From Candidatus Poribacteria bacterium WGA-3G (GTDB lineage Bacteria; Poribacteria; WGA-4E; WGA-3G), in assembly GCA_000406005.1 (NCBI GenBank), contig ASZN01000007.1, positions 6,605 through 70,604 on the forward strand: a stretch of 64,000 nt of DNA, read 5' to 3'. Position 1 is the first letter of the stretch. Every line of letters starts with the position of its first letter. A program made the translations under genes and the position numbers. Positions 1 to 8,047 of the stretch are shown here, piece after piece. Under the pieces are notes generated by a model. The model was not told where the DNA came from, made no database searches, and saw nothing but the letters and a program-made list of their open reading frames with translations.

Positions 1-582
1 GGCAAACTTTATAAATACCCTAAAAAAAACAAGAGAACCTCCGATGAGGATTACGAAAAAAAGAAAAAAGATTTCGTTCAAAACTACCTAAACTATCATG
101 ATGAAAAGGTGATTGACCTTTTGAGGAATTGCAAGCAAGAGAAAGCCCGAGAAATTTTCAATCAGATTTATAATCGGGAACTTTACAAAATGATTGCCGA
201 GATTCGATTCAAGGACGAAAGGGATGAAATGGTTCGGACTGGTCTCCGAGGAGTGATAGCGGATCCAGATCGGAAACGCCAATGTGAAGAGAACATTGCG
301 GCACATATAGACATTGATCCTGATTATGTGATTGTCAATAAACCGCCAATCCGGAATCTGAATTACGTCAGTCAGACCGAGACCCCGAATCTGGAAGCGA
401 TTATGGTTTTCGACGAAAAGCAAGATTTACTTATGTCTCTACCAGCGTACGCAGGTGAACTATTTTTTGTCAGGCACTCCGCTGACACCTCTGCTTTAGA
501 AACTATCCAAGTTTATGCCCCACATAAAAATGATTCAAAAAAAGAGAAAAGCGAAATCCAAAACATTTTGCGTTCCTCATGA
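1..582 (+). CDS. HD-superfamily phosphohydrolase, C-terminal part (5' end outside window)
   Basis: The reading frame is open from base 1 with no start codon that fits a domain boundary, so the gene begins upstream; 193 residues are visible. They are helical and charged (YHDEKVIDLLRN, then NRELYKMIAEIRF), which resembles the region after the HD metal site in YwfO/SAMHD1-like dNTP triphosphohydrolases. The HD motif itself lies outside the window, so the assignment rests on this resemblance and on the neighbour: the next gene is a YwgA-family protein, and YwfO and YwgA are encoded close together in Bacillus. The stop codon nearly touches the next ribosome binding site, indicating one operon. Substrate unknown. 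Confidence 0.55.
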   Translation, partial: GKLYKYPKKNKRTSDEDYEKKKKDFVQNYLNYHDEKVIDLLRNCKQEKAREIFNQIYNRELYKMIAEIRFKDERDEMVRTGLRGVIADPDRKRQCEENIAAHIDIDPDYVIVNKPPIRNLNYVSQTETPNLEAIMVFDEKQDLLMSLPAYAGELFFVRHSADTSALETIQVYAPHKNDSKKEKSEIQNILRSS

Positions 583-593
583 AAGGAGATTAT

Positions 594-1163
594 ATGAACA
601 TTGTTGACATTCTTCTACTTGTCATCAAAAGTGAACCTGGGGAGGAGTTAAGAGGGAGAACCCTCCTTCAAAAGAAAATCTATTTTCTGAGCGTCTTGCT
701 CAAAGAAAATTTCGGATTCTCCGCTCACTATTATGGGCCTTATAGTAGTTTCGTGGCGGAACATTTAGATGGTTTGGTGAACTATGGTGTCATCAAGGAA
801 TTCACAGAGTCTTTTACTGCCACTTCAGTTGAGCAAAACGCTTTCGGTGAAATTCGGAGGCACACCTATTCTCTAACCGCTGATGCTGAAGAGATGTGGG
901 ACGCAACTCAGCAAAAACTTGAGTTTCAAGAATGGAATGAGGCACTTCAAGCCATCAACGAACAAAAGATTTCCAATGACTTTAACAGGCTTTCCATCGC
1001 GGCAAAGGTTCATTACATTGTTAGTTGGGAAGGGGAAAGCACAGTAGAAGAAGTTAAACAGGTTGCCGAGGAATATGGCTGGGACCTGGAGGAAGATGAT
1101 ATCGAAAACATCCTTTTCTTTTTAGAAGCCCTGAGTCTTGTACCCTATACTCCGCACTTCTAA
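594..1163 (+). CDS. YwgA-family protein
   Basis: 189-residue protein. The N-terminal motif GRTLLQKKIYFL followed by HYYGPYS is the signature of the YwgA family, small proteins of unknown biochemical role found next to HD-domain phosphohydrolases. The start is set at 594 because AAAGGAG at 582-588 lies five bases before it; an ATG at 579 overlaps the upstream stop and has no such site. The second half is acidic (LEEDDIENILFFLEAL) and looks helical. The 12-base gap to the preceding gene implies co-transcription. Family membership is fairly sure; function is not known. Confidence 0.7.
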   Translation: MNIVDILLLVIKSEPGEELRGRTLLQKKIYFLSVLLKENFGFSAHYYGPYSSFVAEHLDGLVNYGVIKEFTESFTATSVEQNAFGEIRRHTYSLTADAEEMWDATQQKLEFQEWNEALQAINEQKISNDFNRLSIAAKVHYIVSWEGESTVEEVKQVAEEYGWDLEEDDIENILFFLEALSLVPYTPHF

Positions 1164-1422
1164 TTTCGTTTTTTAGTATTTATTTCCTGAACCCTTGTGG
1201 TTCCAACATTCAGCAAACAATGTCCAGTGGATCAGAGAAAAAGATATATGCGAAATGAACGCCTAATTCGCATCTCCCAATGTCCTTATCCTGTTCGGAT
1301 CCTTGTGTGACGTGGGTTCGTCTAAAAATATCAAAACGTGTCAAAACAAGTGCGGAGTGTGGGTTGTACCAACCGATAAATCTGATGACATTCCATTCTA
1401 AAAAATGAAGGATATTGTAATC

Positions 1423-1833
1423 ATGTTAGGAGAAAGGCTGAGAAGATTTAGACGGGTCTGTGGTATGTCCATAGGAGATTTATCGGATGCAGTTGATGGA
1501 TTGGTTAGCAGCCAAACACTGTCAAAATATGAACAAGGGGAGCTACAACCGACAGCAGTAGTACTCATTCGGATCGCTGCAGCACTTGGTGTTAAGTCTT
1601 CCCAATTGTTGGGCGAACCCTTTTGTGATACAGAAACCGATCAACCTCTGAATCATACCGTCGAACTACCCACTGACAAATTAAGCGAACGCTGTAGATT
1701 CCTACAATTACCAAAAAAAGAAAGAGAGCGCATCTTGAGGAAACAAGCAGAGGAGATAGTGGATTTCTACGAAAACGATACAAAGTGGCGAGAATGGGTC
1801 AGGGGTCCAATTATCGAGTACGAAATCCCTTAA
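1423..1833 (+). CDS. XRE-family helix-turn-helix regulator
   Basis: 136-residue DNA-binding protein. Residues about 1-62 form a Cro/C1-type HTH: LGERLRRFRRVCGMSIGDLS, then SSQTLSKYEQGELQPT and LIRIAAALGV. The remainder is charged and helical (KKERERILRKQAEEIVDFYE) and resembles linkers in XRE proteins that normally continue into an ImmA/IrrE peptidase, but the chain ends without the HExxH motif. I prefer ATG 1423 over ATG 1405 because AAGGA at 1408-1412 lies ten bases upstream. No partner gene adjoins it; bases 1164-1404 and 1834-2100 show nothing I can assign. It may be an orphan regulator or the remnant of a longer XRE-peptidase protein. Confidence 0.7.
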   Translation: MLGERLRRFRRVCGMSIGDLSDAVDGLVSSQTLSKYEQGELQPTAVVLIRIAAALGVKSSQLLGEPFCDTETDQPLNHTVELPTDKLSERCRFLQLPKKERERILRKQAEEIVDFYENDTKWREWVRGPIIEYEIP

Positions 1834-2103
1834 TCCGAAGCAGTGAGAAACCCAGAATATAATTTTTGACCTCACTGTTAAAGTGTTCCCGACTTTTAGC
1901 AGAAACATGAGATTAAACTTACCGGAAGACATCGCCGCAATGCTAACGCCGCCGCAGGCATAGCAGTAAAGCAAAAACTGTCCGCTTAGCAGATAACTCG
2001 ATGTTCCAGAATGTCAATCCGTGTTATCTGTGAAACCTGCGATTCAGATAATAAGAAAACGCCAACCTCTCACCCACCAATTAGAAATTTCATACTAAAA
2101 CCG

Positions 2104-2132
2104 TTGATAACCGACGCAAGTTGTGGTATACT
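2104..2132 (+). promoter_or_regulatory. Sigma-70-type promoter for the VapBC-like pair
   Basis: TTGATA at 2104-2109 and TATACT at 2127-2132 are separated by exactly 17 bases and lie just upstream of the antitoxin start at 2165. The rest of the 330-base gap before the antitoxin gene shows no other feature. Confidence 0.6.
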
Positions 2133-2164
2133 TTCTTAACTACTTGGAGGAAAAGGTGGATACC

Positions 2165-2392
2165 ATGAAAACGCTTGCGTTGGAAACTGATTATAAAATC
2201 AAATTGCCTCTTGACTGGGTGAAAGAATTGGGGTTGGAATCGGGTGTTGTGCTTGAAAGGACAGATGATGGCATCCTAATCCGTCCATCCCTTGCACAAA
2301 CATGGGACGAGATTTATGCCGAGAAACTCAAAATAGGGAATACCTCGGCACTTGACTTGTCCGAGGTGAGTGGTGATGACCTTATCTTTTGA
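2165..2392 (+). CDS. AbrB/SpoVT-type antitoxin (VapB-like)
   Basis: 75-residue protein. Its first half, YKIKLPLDWVKELGLESG then VVLERTDDGILIRP, is the swapped-hairpin AbrB fold used by VapB/MazE antitoxins to bind operator DNA; the acidic C-terminus would wrap the toxin. ATG 2165 is chosen because GGAGGAAAAGG lies just upstream. It overlaps the following PIN-domain gene by 17 bases, the usual arrangement of a toxin-antitoxin pair, and such pairs normally repress their own promoter. Pair identity is well supported by the order and overlap; no evidence of activity is available. Confidence 0.75.
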   Translation: MKTLALETDYKIKLPLDWVKELGLESGVVLERTDDGILIRPSLAQTWDEIYAEKLKIGNTSALDLSEVSGDDLIF

Positions 2393-2966
2393 TCAATCTG
2401 CGCCGCGTGGGCTGGACGCGATGCTGATTGTTTATTCCCTGCTTGATGACCATCCCGCATCCGCCGCGTGTGAATCGTTTATCCGAGACCACACAAATTG
2501 GTTCACAACAACGCTTACGCTGCTTGAAGCAAAAGCGATTCTCACAAAGGTTTATGCTGTAGATACCAATCTTACCTCACAACAACTTTCCCAATTTTCC
2601 GAAGGACCTATTGAGATTGTTGAAGTAGATTTGCCGATAACCCTTGTTGCAATGTCGATTGCCGACACCTTAGCAATCGACATCACCGATGCAGTTTTGG
2701 TGCAAGCAACGCGCACTCGTAATGCCAATATCCTCGCAACAGATGACCGTAAACTAATACAAGCCTGCCATCAAGTAGATATTACGGTTGAAAACCCAAT
2801 TGATGTTTCGCTACGGAGGCAAATGGCAAGTTGGGAATCAGAAAACTTGCCGCAAAAAGGATTGCCCCGCATCCTCAGGCAAATTCATCGCTGGTTGCAT
2901 CAAAACCATCAACAGGCTGCCGAAGATTTCTGGTCGCAAACCGGCGGTGGGAGCCACTTACCCTAA
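2376..2966 (+). CDS. PIN-domain ribonuclease toxin (VapC-like)
   Basis: 196 residues. PIN acidic residues are visible in order: GLDAMLIVYSLLDD near the start, the conserved Glu in LTLLEAKAIL, and the paired acids in ITDAVLVQA and ILATDDRKL. VapC proteins are Mg-dependent ribonucleases that usually cut tRNA or 23S rRNA. The first Asp lies in GLDAM rather than the common LDTN, so the active site should be checked. The C-terminal tail of about 60 residues (basic, with RQIHRWLHQNHQQ) is longer than in typical VapC. The start at 2376 overlaps the antitoxin stop. Confidence 0.7.
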   Translation: MTLSFDQSAPRGLDAMLIVYSLLDDHPASAACESFIRDHTNWFTTTLTLLEAKAILTKVYAVDTNLTSQQLSQFSEGPIEIVEVDLPITLVAMSIADTLAIDITDAVLVQATRTRNANILATDDRKLIQACHQVDITVENPIDVSLRRQMASWESENLPQKGLPRILRQIHRWLHQNHQQAAEDFWSQTGGGSHLP

Positions 2967-3004
2967 CAGAACAGAAATTGTGTACGGCATACGGAGTATG
3001 CCTA

Positions 3005-3847
3005 CTACCTTGTCTTAAGCGCCCCCCACGTCGTCGTCAATTTACCAGCAATATCCACAGTCAGAATGTCCCGCGAGTTCATGACCGCCTCGACCTCTTC
3101 CGCCGTTAACGCGCGATCATACACAACCAACTCATCGAGCAAACCTTTATAGAGGTTCGCACCGTTATTCGTATCCGGTCTGCCCCCGATTTCGATGTTA
3201 TTGTCGTTCCAGACCATCACGGGAGCGTTGTTCGGGGTCGCTTTCTCACCCACAAGCTCACCATCAACGTAGACTTCAAGCTTTTCGTCATCAAAAGTAC
3301 CGGCGACGTGATACCAGGTATCCGGTTTTAAACCCAAATTCGGCACTGAAACCGTCGTATCAACATCGGCACCGTTAAACGGACCCATCTTCTTCTGCCC
3401 AGAATTGATATACCAGTACAACCCTTCACCGCTGCCGAGTCCAAATTCGACGTTATCATCGCTTGTCCCAGACTTGTCGTAAAAGATGTTCCCATAGACG
3501 TGCCCATTGCCGAGCGCGACATCCGATATTTCAAACGGGAATATCCAAACAGCGACAGTCAGATGCTCCACATAGAGTTCGCTCTGCCCGCCCGGATCAA
3601 TAATTAGGGCAGGGCCGCCCGAGAATTCTATCGCACCGCCGACTTTGCCTTTGGCAACGAATTCCGCGCTGTCGTGGAGTTCCGCTTCAAACCCTTTCGG
3701 ACCGACATCTCTCGCAACATCACCTTTACCTTCATTGAACGGCAAGTAAAAGTGTATACCATCCGTGATCCGTGCCGTAGCACTGAGCGTTGCAACACAA
3801 AAAGTAAAAATCGCGAAAATCAAGAAAAGTCTTCTCATTTTGTCCAC
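3005..3847 (-). CDS. Secreted LamG-like jellyroll-domain protein
   Basis: 280 residues. An N-terminal signal peptide (MRRLFLIFAIFTFCVATLSA) is followed by one LamG/concanavalin-like domain from about residue 30 to 255: HFYLPFNEGKGD, HLTVAVWIFPFE, DTWYHVAGTFD, LEVYVDGELVGE, and LLDELVVYDRALTAEEV are the classic strands. Such domains bind carbohydrate or protein at the cell surface. The C-terminus ends in GKLTTTWGALKT, a tail I associate with exported proteins of Poribacteria-like genomes, possibly a sorting or anchoring signal (inference). It is transcribed alone and converges on the VapC-like gene. Confidence 0.8.
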   Translation of the reverse strand: MDKMRRLFLIFAIFTFCVATLSATARITDGIHFYLPFNEGKGDVARDVGPKGFEAELHDSAEFVAKGKVGGAIEFSGGPALIIDPGGQSELYVEHLTVAVWIFPFEISDVALGNGHVYGNIFYDKSGTSDDNVEFGLGSGEGLYWYINSGQKKMGPFNGADVDTTVSVPNLGLKPDTWYHVAGTFDDEKLEVYVDGELVGEKATPNNAPVMVWNDNNIEIGGRPDTNNGANLYKGLLDELVVYDRALTAEEVEAVMNSRDILTVDIAGKLTTTWGALKTR

Positions 3848-3995
3848 TCCTTCTTATTCTGTGTTACCGGTTGTAAAATTCACAAAAGCACCGTGATAAG
3901 TACCTCTATTTTAATACACCTATAGGTCTGCGTCAAGAAAAACCCGCATGCCCAATATCAACATGTCCGGCTCCGTTGCGAGTGAAAAAATAAAT

Positions 3996-4024
3996 TTGCA
4001 TTTCCGAGTTGAATATGCTATTAT
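3996..4024 (+). promoter_or_regulatory. Possible promoter in the 3.85-4.33 kb gap
   Basis: TTGCAT at 3996-4001 and TATTAT at 4019-4024 are spaced by 17 bases on the plus strand. The bases before the -10 (GAATATGC) resemble those of the promoter at 16305-16333. It could drive the ribbon-helix-helix gene, with a leader of about 300 bases that includes a hairpin and a palindrome. Confidence 0.4.
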
Positions 4025-4132
4025 ATACAATGTAAATATAAAACAACTTAACAATTTAGAGGATTATACTTTTACAAATAACCATAAGGGTCAATTTTAG
4101 CAATAACAACCATCTCGGACCCAGAGCCGGTA

Positions 4133-4154
4133 GGTTCGGTTTCCTAACCGAACC
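4133..4154. repeat. Palindromic hairpin element
   Basis: A perfect 9-bp stem (GGTTCGGTT and AACCGAACC) with loop TCCT. A partial copy, AGGTTCGGTTTAC, occurs near 4850. This is probably a dispersed intergenic palindrome family, not a terminator, because no T-run follows. Confidence 0.55.
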
Positions 4155-4281
4155 GGATTTTACAAAGAAACCTTTTAGTGAAATCTGATAAGATTTTCTC
4201 TCATGAAAAATTACAAGAAAATTCGGACTAAAAATTCGTAACCGATTCTCAGACCCAACGTTTATACTCTCACACATGTGG

Positions 4282-4295
4282 ACATGTATACATGT
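4282..4295. promoter_or_regulatory. Perfect 14-bp palindrome, candidate operator
   Basis: ACATGTATACATGT is fully self-complementary, and a further CACATGTG half-site lies immediately upstream at about 4273-4280. The cluster is 40 bases before the start of a ribbon-helix-helix gene. Proteins of that fold usually bind short tandem palindromes in their own promoter, so autoregulation is likely (inference). Confidence 0.5.
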
Positions 4296-4335
4296 AGGCA
4301 TATACGGAAGCGTAAGTAAAATTGAGGTGATTAAC

Positions 4336-4533
4336 GTGGAAACAACTCGGAAACCGACTACGATGGTGCCGCCATCTCGTCAAGGGAAAAAAACAATTTC
4401 GGGACATTTCGATAAGGATGTGCATCGGCAGTTGAAAGTACTCGCCTTGGAGAAGGATACGAGTATCCAAAACCTATTGAGCCAAGCGTTGAACGCGCTG
4501 TTCGAGCGGAACAATATGCCGCCGATCGCGTAA
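4336..4533 (+). CDS. Ribbon-helix-helix DNA-binding protein
   Basis: 65-residue protein starting at GTG 4336, chosen because GAGGTGA at 4324-4330 sits five bases upstream; the longer frame from 4276 would translate across the palindromic operator. KKTISGHFDKDVHRQLKVLA forms the strand and first helix, and TSIQNLLSQALNALFER the second helix, as in ParG/CopG-like regulators and antitoxins. It is followed 18 bases later by a 66-residue gene with its own strong ribosome binding site. It could be an antitoxin or partition-type repressor; the partner gives no clue. Confidence 0.65.
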   Translation: METTRKPTTMVPPSRQGKKTISGHFDKDVHRQLKVLALEKDTSIQNLLSQALNALFERNNMPPIA

Positions 4534-4551
4534 AACCTATTGCGGGAGGTT

Positions 4552-4752
4552 ATGATGATTTCGAACGCGGATTGGAGAATCTTAGAAAAAACGAATCGGA
4601 TGCTCGCGCTGAACTGGGAAGCACTCAGACGCGCACGCGCAACCGAGGATAAGCATACCATCAAGATGGCTGAGATGAGGTACTTCCAAGCATTACAAAG
4701 TGTGATTGCATCGACCCAAAACGCCGTGGCGCAGTATACAATCTCAAAGTAA
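4552..4752 (+). CDS. Small helical protein of unknown function
   Basis: 66 residues, not recognised. GGGAGG lies directly upstream of ATG 4552. The sequence is mainly helical and charged (WRILEKTNRMLALNWEALRR, then MRYFQALQSVIASTQNAV), without cysteines or catalytic-looking clusters. It forms a short operon with the ribbon-helix-helix gene and is followed by a strong terminator. Being the second gene of such a pair, it might be a toxin or a partner protein, but nothing in the sequence proves this. Confidence 0.5.
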   Translation: MMISNADWRILEKTNRMLALNWEALRRARATEDKHTIKMAEMRYFQALQSVIASTQNAVAQYTISK

Positions 4753-4795
4753 TGTCATCATCTTTAACACTTTACTGTCTGCTTTAAGTCGCGAT

Positions 4796-4832
4796 AAAGG
4801 GAACAACATCAGCGTTGTTCCCTTTATTTTTT
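4796..4832 (+). terminator. Rho-independent terminator
   Basis: A 12-bp perfect stem (AAAGGGAACAAC and GTTGTTCCCTTT) with a six-base loop, followed by ATTTTTT. It ends the ribbon-helix-helix operon. The A-rich upstream side allows bidirectional use for the convergent gene at 4947. Confidence 0.85.
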
Positions 4833-4946
4833 CACTTTCCAAATTCAGCAGGTTCGGTTTACAATTGGGCGTCTCATAGCAAAACGTGTGCGGATCTGGT
4901 CCATGACGATTATTTTTTAAAATTAATATCTCTGGAGGGAAATCTG

Positions 4947-6164
4947 CTATACAATAGACGAACGCGCTTGTATTATTGCCCACGCGAATGTGCTATCAAT
5001 CTCAAATTTCGGTTCTGGGTGCCCTGACTCCGCCAATAACCTTCTCGCGATTGGTATACCCATACCAAAACGCTGTACAAAACCGAAAGTGCGCATCGCA
5101 TCCGCTAAATTAGGGTTGCGATAATCAACATACCCCGGCTCACCAAAATTTTCAGCCGTTACCGTACCAAATACACCACCAGGGCTCAAAACTTCAATCC
5201 GGTCATTATACCAATAAACACGAACCGGTGCATTCGTCGCTTCGTAAGCCCGGTGCATAATTGCGTTTCGGGTAATCTGTTGCACCGCTTCTATCGGGTA
5301 AAGTGCCGTCCGCTTTTCGATAGGACCAGATGTAATGTCAACCGCAATACGATTATGTGCTATTAATTTATCGTCTAAGCGGCGGATCTGATCCGGAATC
5401 GCGCCACGGATAGCCAGACTGTCAATAATATCATCCGTAAGTTCATTCCCATCAATTCTGAGGAATTGTATATAAGCACCCGGCAGAAAGTCTTGCGGAT
5501 TCTTTCCAATCGTGAGGATTCCAAGTACAGTAGCAGTCGCATCATCAACAGCAGTAATCATTTTCGTTGCTGCGAGTTGCTCCTCCAAACTCCGATCATT
5601 GGCTTCCAGGACCTCCTCAGAAAAGGCTTTAGGTAGATAGTCATAACTGAATAGCGCGAGATTAAGGTCTGAAAGGCCTGCCCTCGAAATCGGGTACAAA
5701 TCAAAGGGTCGATCCCCATATCGTCGTTTTTCGTTGAGCATCCGTTCATCTTGTGCCGTTGCAATACCTCGACGTGGGCCTATTCGGATATGAATCGCGC
5801 CTCTGCATCGGACCGGCGGCGAATTGGAGGGTTGCACTGCGACGACAGCAATTTCATTGCCGTGCAGTATCCGCCTTTCCACTGTTAATGATGGCGGGGG
5901 CAGGATATTCCCATCCGTCTTCATGTCCGCCAATTGACGGAGCAATTCATCTGTGATTGGTGTAGTGCCGAGAGTTGCATTGTCTCTGACTCCGAAAAAA
6001 ATAAGTCCGACTTCCCCACGGTCGCGTAGATCGTTGGCAAAAGCACAAATCGCCTCTCGAACCTTTTCTGGAGCACTACCAGACAGGGACTCTTTGAACT
6101 CAACAGCGTCAGATTCCCCAGTTTTAATGATTTGCAGTAGTTCTTCGTCTGTTAAATTCGACAT
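4947..6164 (-). CDS. AlbA_2 (Schlafen-like) DNA-binding domain plus HATPase-like C-domain protein
   Basis: 405 residues. The N-terminal 140 residues match the AlbA_2/Schlafen-type fold: ESDAVEFKESL, ICAFANDLRDRGEVGLIFFG and a later PPVRCRGAIHIRIG. The C-terminal part has the RecG-related ATP-binding signature, AVQQITRNAIMHRAYE, with IEVLSPGGVFGTVT and GMGIPIARRLL. Proteins of this build are common putative transcriptional regulators or accessory factors in bacteria. ATG 6164 is preferred to GTG 6176 because AGGTGG lies eight bases before it. The gene stands alone and converges on the terminator at 4.8 kb. Role unknown. Confidence 0.7.
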   Translation of the reverse strand: MSNLTDEELLQIIKTGESDAVEFKESLSGSAPEKVREAICAFANDLRDRGEVGLIFFGVRDNATLGTTPITDELLRQLADMKTDGNILPPPSLTVERRILHGNEIAVVAVQPSNSPPVRCRGAIHIRIGPRRGIATAQDERMLNEKRRYGDRPFDLYPISRAGLSDLNLALFSYDYLPKAFSEEVLEANDRSLEEQLAATKMITAVDDATATVLGILTIGKNPQDFLPGAYIQFLRIDGNELTDDIIDSLAIRGAIPDQIRRLDDKLIAHNRIAVDITSGPIEKRTALYPIEAVQQITRNAIMHRAYEATNAPVRVYWYNDRIEVLSPGGVFGTVTAENFGEPGYVDYRNPNLADAMRTFGFVQRFGMGIPIARRLLAESGHPEPKFEIDSTFAWAIIQARSSIV

Positions 6165-6269
6165 CAGAATATCCACCTAATTTGGTAAAATCGAAAAATC
6201 TATAATAAGTATACAGAGGGCGTTTGAGTTTGTCAAGGCATCATCTTTGATTCGGTTGTTCTTGTGCAA

Positions 6270-7970
6270 TCAATACAGCACATGCACCCGATTCTTTCCG
6301 CGCACCGTCTCATCTGGCAACACTATCGGCACTTCAACGACAACAATGATCGCGCCATCCGCACTCATCGCAAGCGTATCATAAGGCAGTTGTCCCTCTG
6401 TACGGTAGGTGTACAGATATTTCGATAAGCCGCTGCCGTCTGCTGTCAAATCAAATACCGACACACCGTGAAGACTCTCGTTCGGATCTTGTGTACGCTT
6501 AGAGACAGACAACACAGCGTAGCGATCCTTCACATCAACGCGTAAACCTTGCGGCATATTCTCAAGCTGCCACTGCCAGATTTTCTCACCCGACCACGAA
6601 TAGGCGAACAGCGTCATCCCATTCGGATGTGCTGCCGAAGGGCGTTGCGCACCTTTTCGGAGATGATATGGGATGTAGGTGTCTCCAGTGACGAAGAGAG
6701 CGGCTGCGTCTGTCGCCCCAATCGTACCAGAAGTCGCCACAATCGGAATACCACTCACCTCCAGAGGGGTCGTCAAGTTTTCCTGCCATATCGGTTCGGG
6801 ACTATCAACGTCAAAGATAAATGCACGTCCGTCGTCTGTTGTTACATTGATGAATTTGCCGTCGGGAGACATGCTAACCCCACGCCAAAACGTGACCTGT
6901 GGAAAATACGCGCGCAGCGGTTCAATATCCGCATGCCACTTTTCTGTCCCGTCTGCTGTGTTAAGAACAACGAGTTTTCCATTACCGGCACCGTTTTCAT
7001 CGGTCGGACTCCCTTGTAAGTTATGTCCACTGTCTGTCACGATCCCAAGCGTCTTCCCATCGGCACTTACGTCAAACCAGCGTATTATCTTTGAAGTCGC
7101 ACTGTCGCGGGGCCATTTCCAAATAACATCCCCCGTTTCGCTGTCAAACCTATAGAGTTGCGACATCTTACGGGGTGTATCGTTTTCTGTCCATGAATGC
7201 ACGCTTGCGACCAAAAGATCGCCGTTAGCCAGCGTTCGCATACACACTGGACCGGGATAACTGACCCACGCGTAAACACTGTCCGGATCGCTCGGTGTAG
7301 AGGTTTCGATGTCATCAGCAGTACGATACTTCCAACGGAGCGTCGGCTTCTCGGTTGCGAGATCGTAGCAATAGATAAATCCGTCAGCCGCCTGCTCCCC
7401 AACATAGAGCAGCGTACCATCGGGATTAAACGCCATCCGTCTCACATATCCTTCTGAGATACGCGTTTTCCAAAGTGTCTCACCCGTGATTGGTTGGAGC
7501 ACAGCAAGATGTCCACTGTCCGTCGCAACCGCCAATCTTTCAGTATTAGGGGCGTTGCCGTGTCCTAAAGCAACCGCAGTCGGTTTCGCAGGGCGCCGGA
7601 GGTTTTCCATCAGCGACAAAAGCCCGTCTAATTCAACCGTGCGGATGAGATACGACACCGGCTTTAGCGGCGCAGTCGCCGTTTTCACGCGATCATTCAA
7701 GCGAAACTGATAACCTTGGTTCGGTTGCCATCTGAATCGCAATAGGACACGATTCGTATCAAGGCGTTGAGTCGTCAATCCTTCGGCTAATTCGCGCGCT
7801 GTGTCGTCAGACACAGCGGTAACACCGATGTCGTCCGAGAGACCGTCTTTGTGTTCGGTTTCAACAACGACACCTGTCCGAACCCAAGTGACACTCACAT
7901 CGGCTGTTGCAATACCGATAGAGAAAATGAAAAGTAAGCAGAGAAAATGAAAAATTTGAATTCGCTTCAT
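6270..7970 (-). CDS. Exported WD40/PQQ-like beta-propeller protein
   Basis: 566 residues from ATG 7970, where a signal peptide starts (MKRIQIFHFLCLLFIFSIGI); the frame continues 91 residues upstream, but that part overlaps the neighbouring gene and is not protein-like. Propeller blades recur: LAVLQPITGETLWKTRI, MAFNPDGTLLYVGEQ, FDSETGDVIWKW, VSPDGK-type turns, LVVLNTADGTEKW and IFDVDSPEPIWQ. It is the last of three minus-strand genes downstream of a cobalamin riboswitch. It probably acts in the periplasm or at the surface as a binding protein. Ligand unknown. Confidence 0.7.
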   Translation of the reverse strand: MKRIQIFHFLCLLFIFSIGIATADVSVTWVRTGVVVETEHKDGLSDDIGVTAVSDDTARELAEGLTTQRLDTNRVLLRFRWQPNQGYQFRLNDRVKTATAPLKPVSYLIRTVELDGLLSLMENLRRPAKPTAVALGHGNAPNTERLAVATDSGHLAVLQPITGETLWKTRISEGYVRRMAFNPDGTLLYVGEQAADGFIYCYDLATEKPTLRWKYRTADDIETSTPSDPDSVYAWVSYPGPVCMRTLANGDLLVASVHSWTENDTPRKMSQLYRFDSETGDVIWKWPRDSATSKIIRWFDVSADGKTLGIVTDSGHNLQGSPTDENGAGNGKLVVLNTADGTEKWHADIEPLRAYFPQVTFWRGVSMSPDGKFINVTTDDGRAFIFDVDSPEPIWQENLTTPLEVSGIPIVATSGTIGATDAAALFVTGDTYIPYHLRKGAQRPSAAHPNGMTLFAYSWSGEKIWQWQLENMPQGLRVDVKDRYAVLSVSKRTQDPNESLHGVSVFDLTADGSGLSKYLYTYRTEGQLPYDTLAMSADGAIIVVVEVPIVLPDETVRGKNRVHVLY

Positions 7971-8047
7971 GTTGTGTTTCCTTGTGTTGTCTGAATGCTT
8001 TTTCTGCGTGAGTGAAAAACCGCACCTACGGACCCGACAGCCATAAC

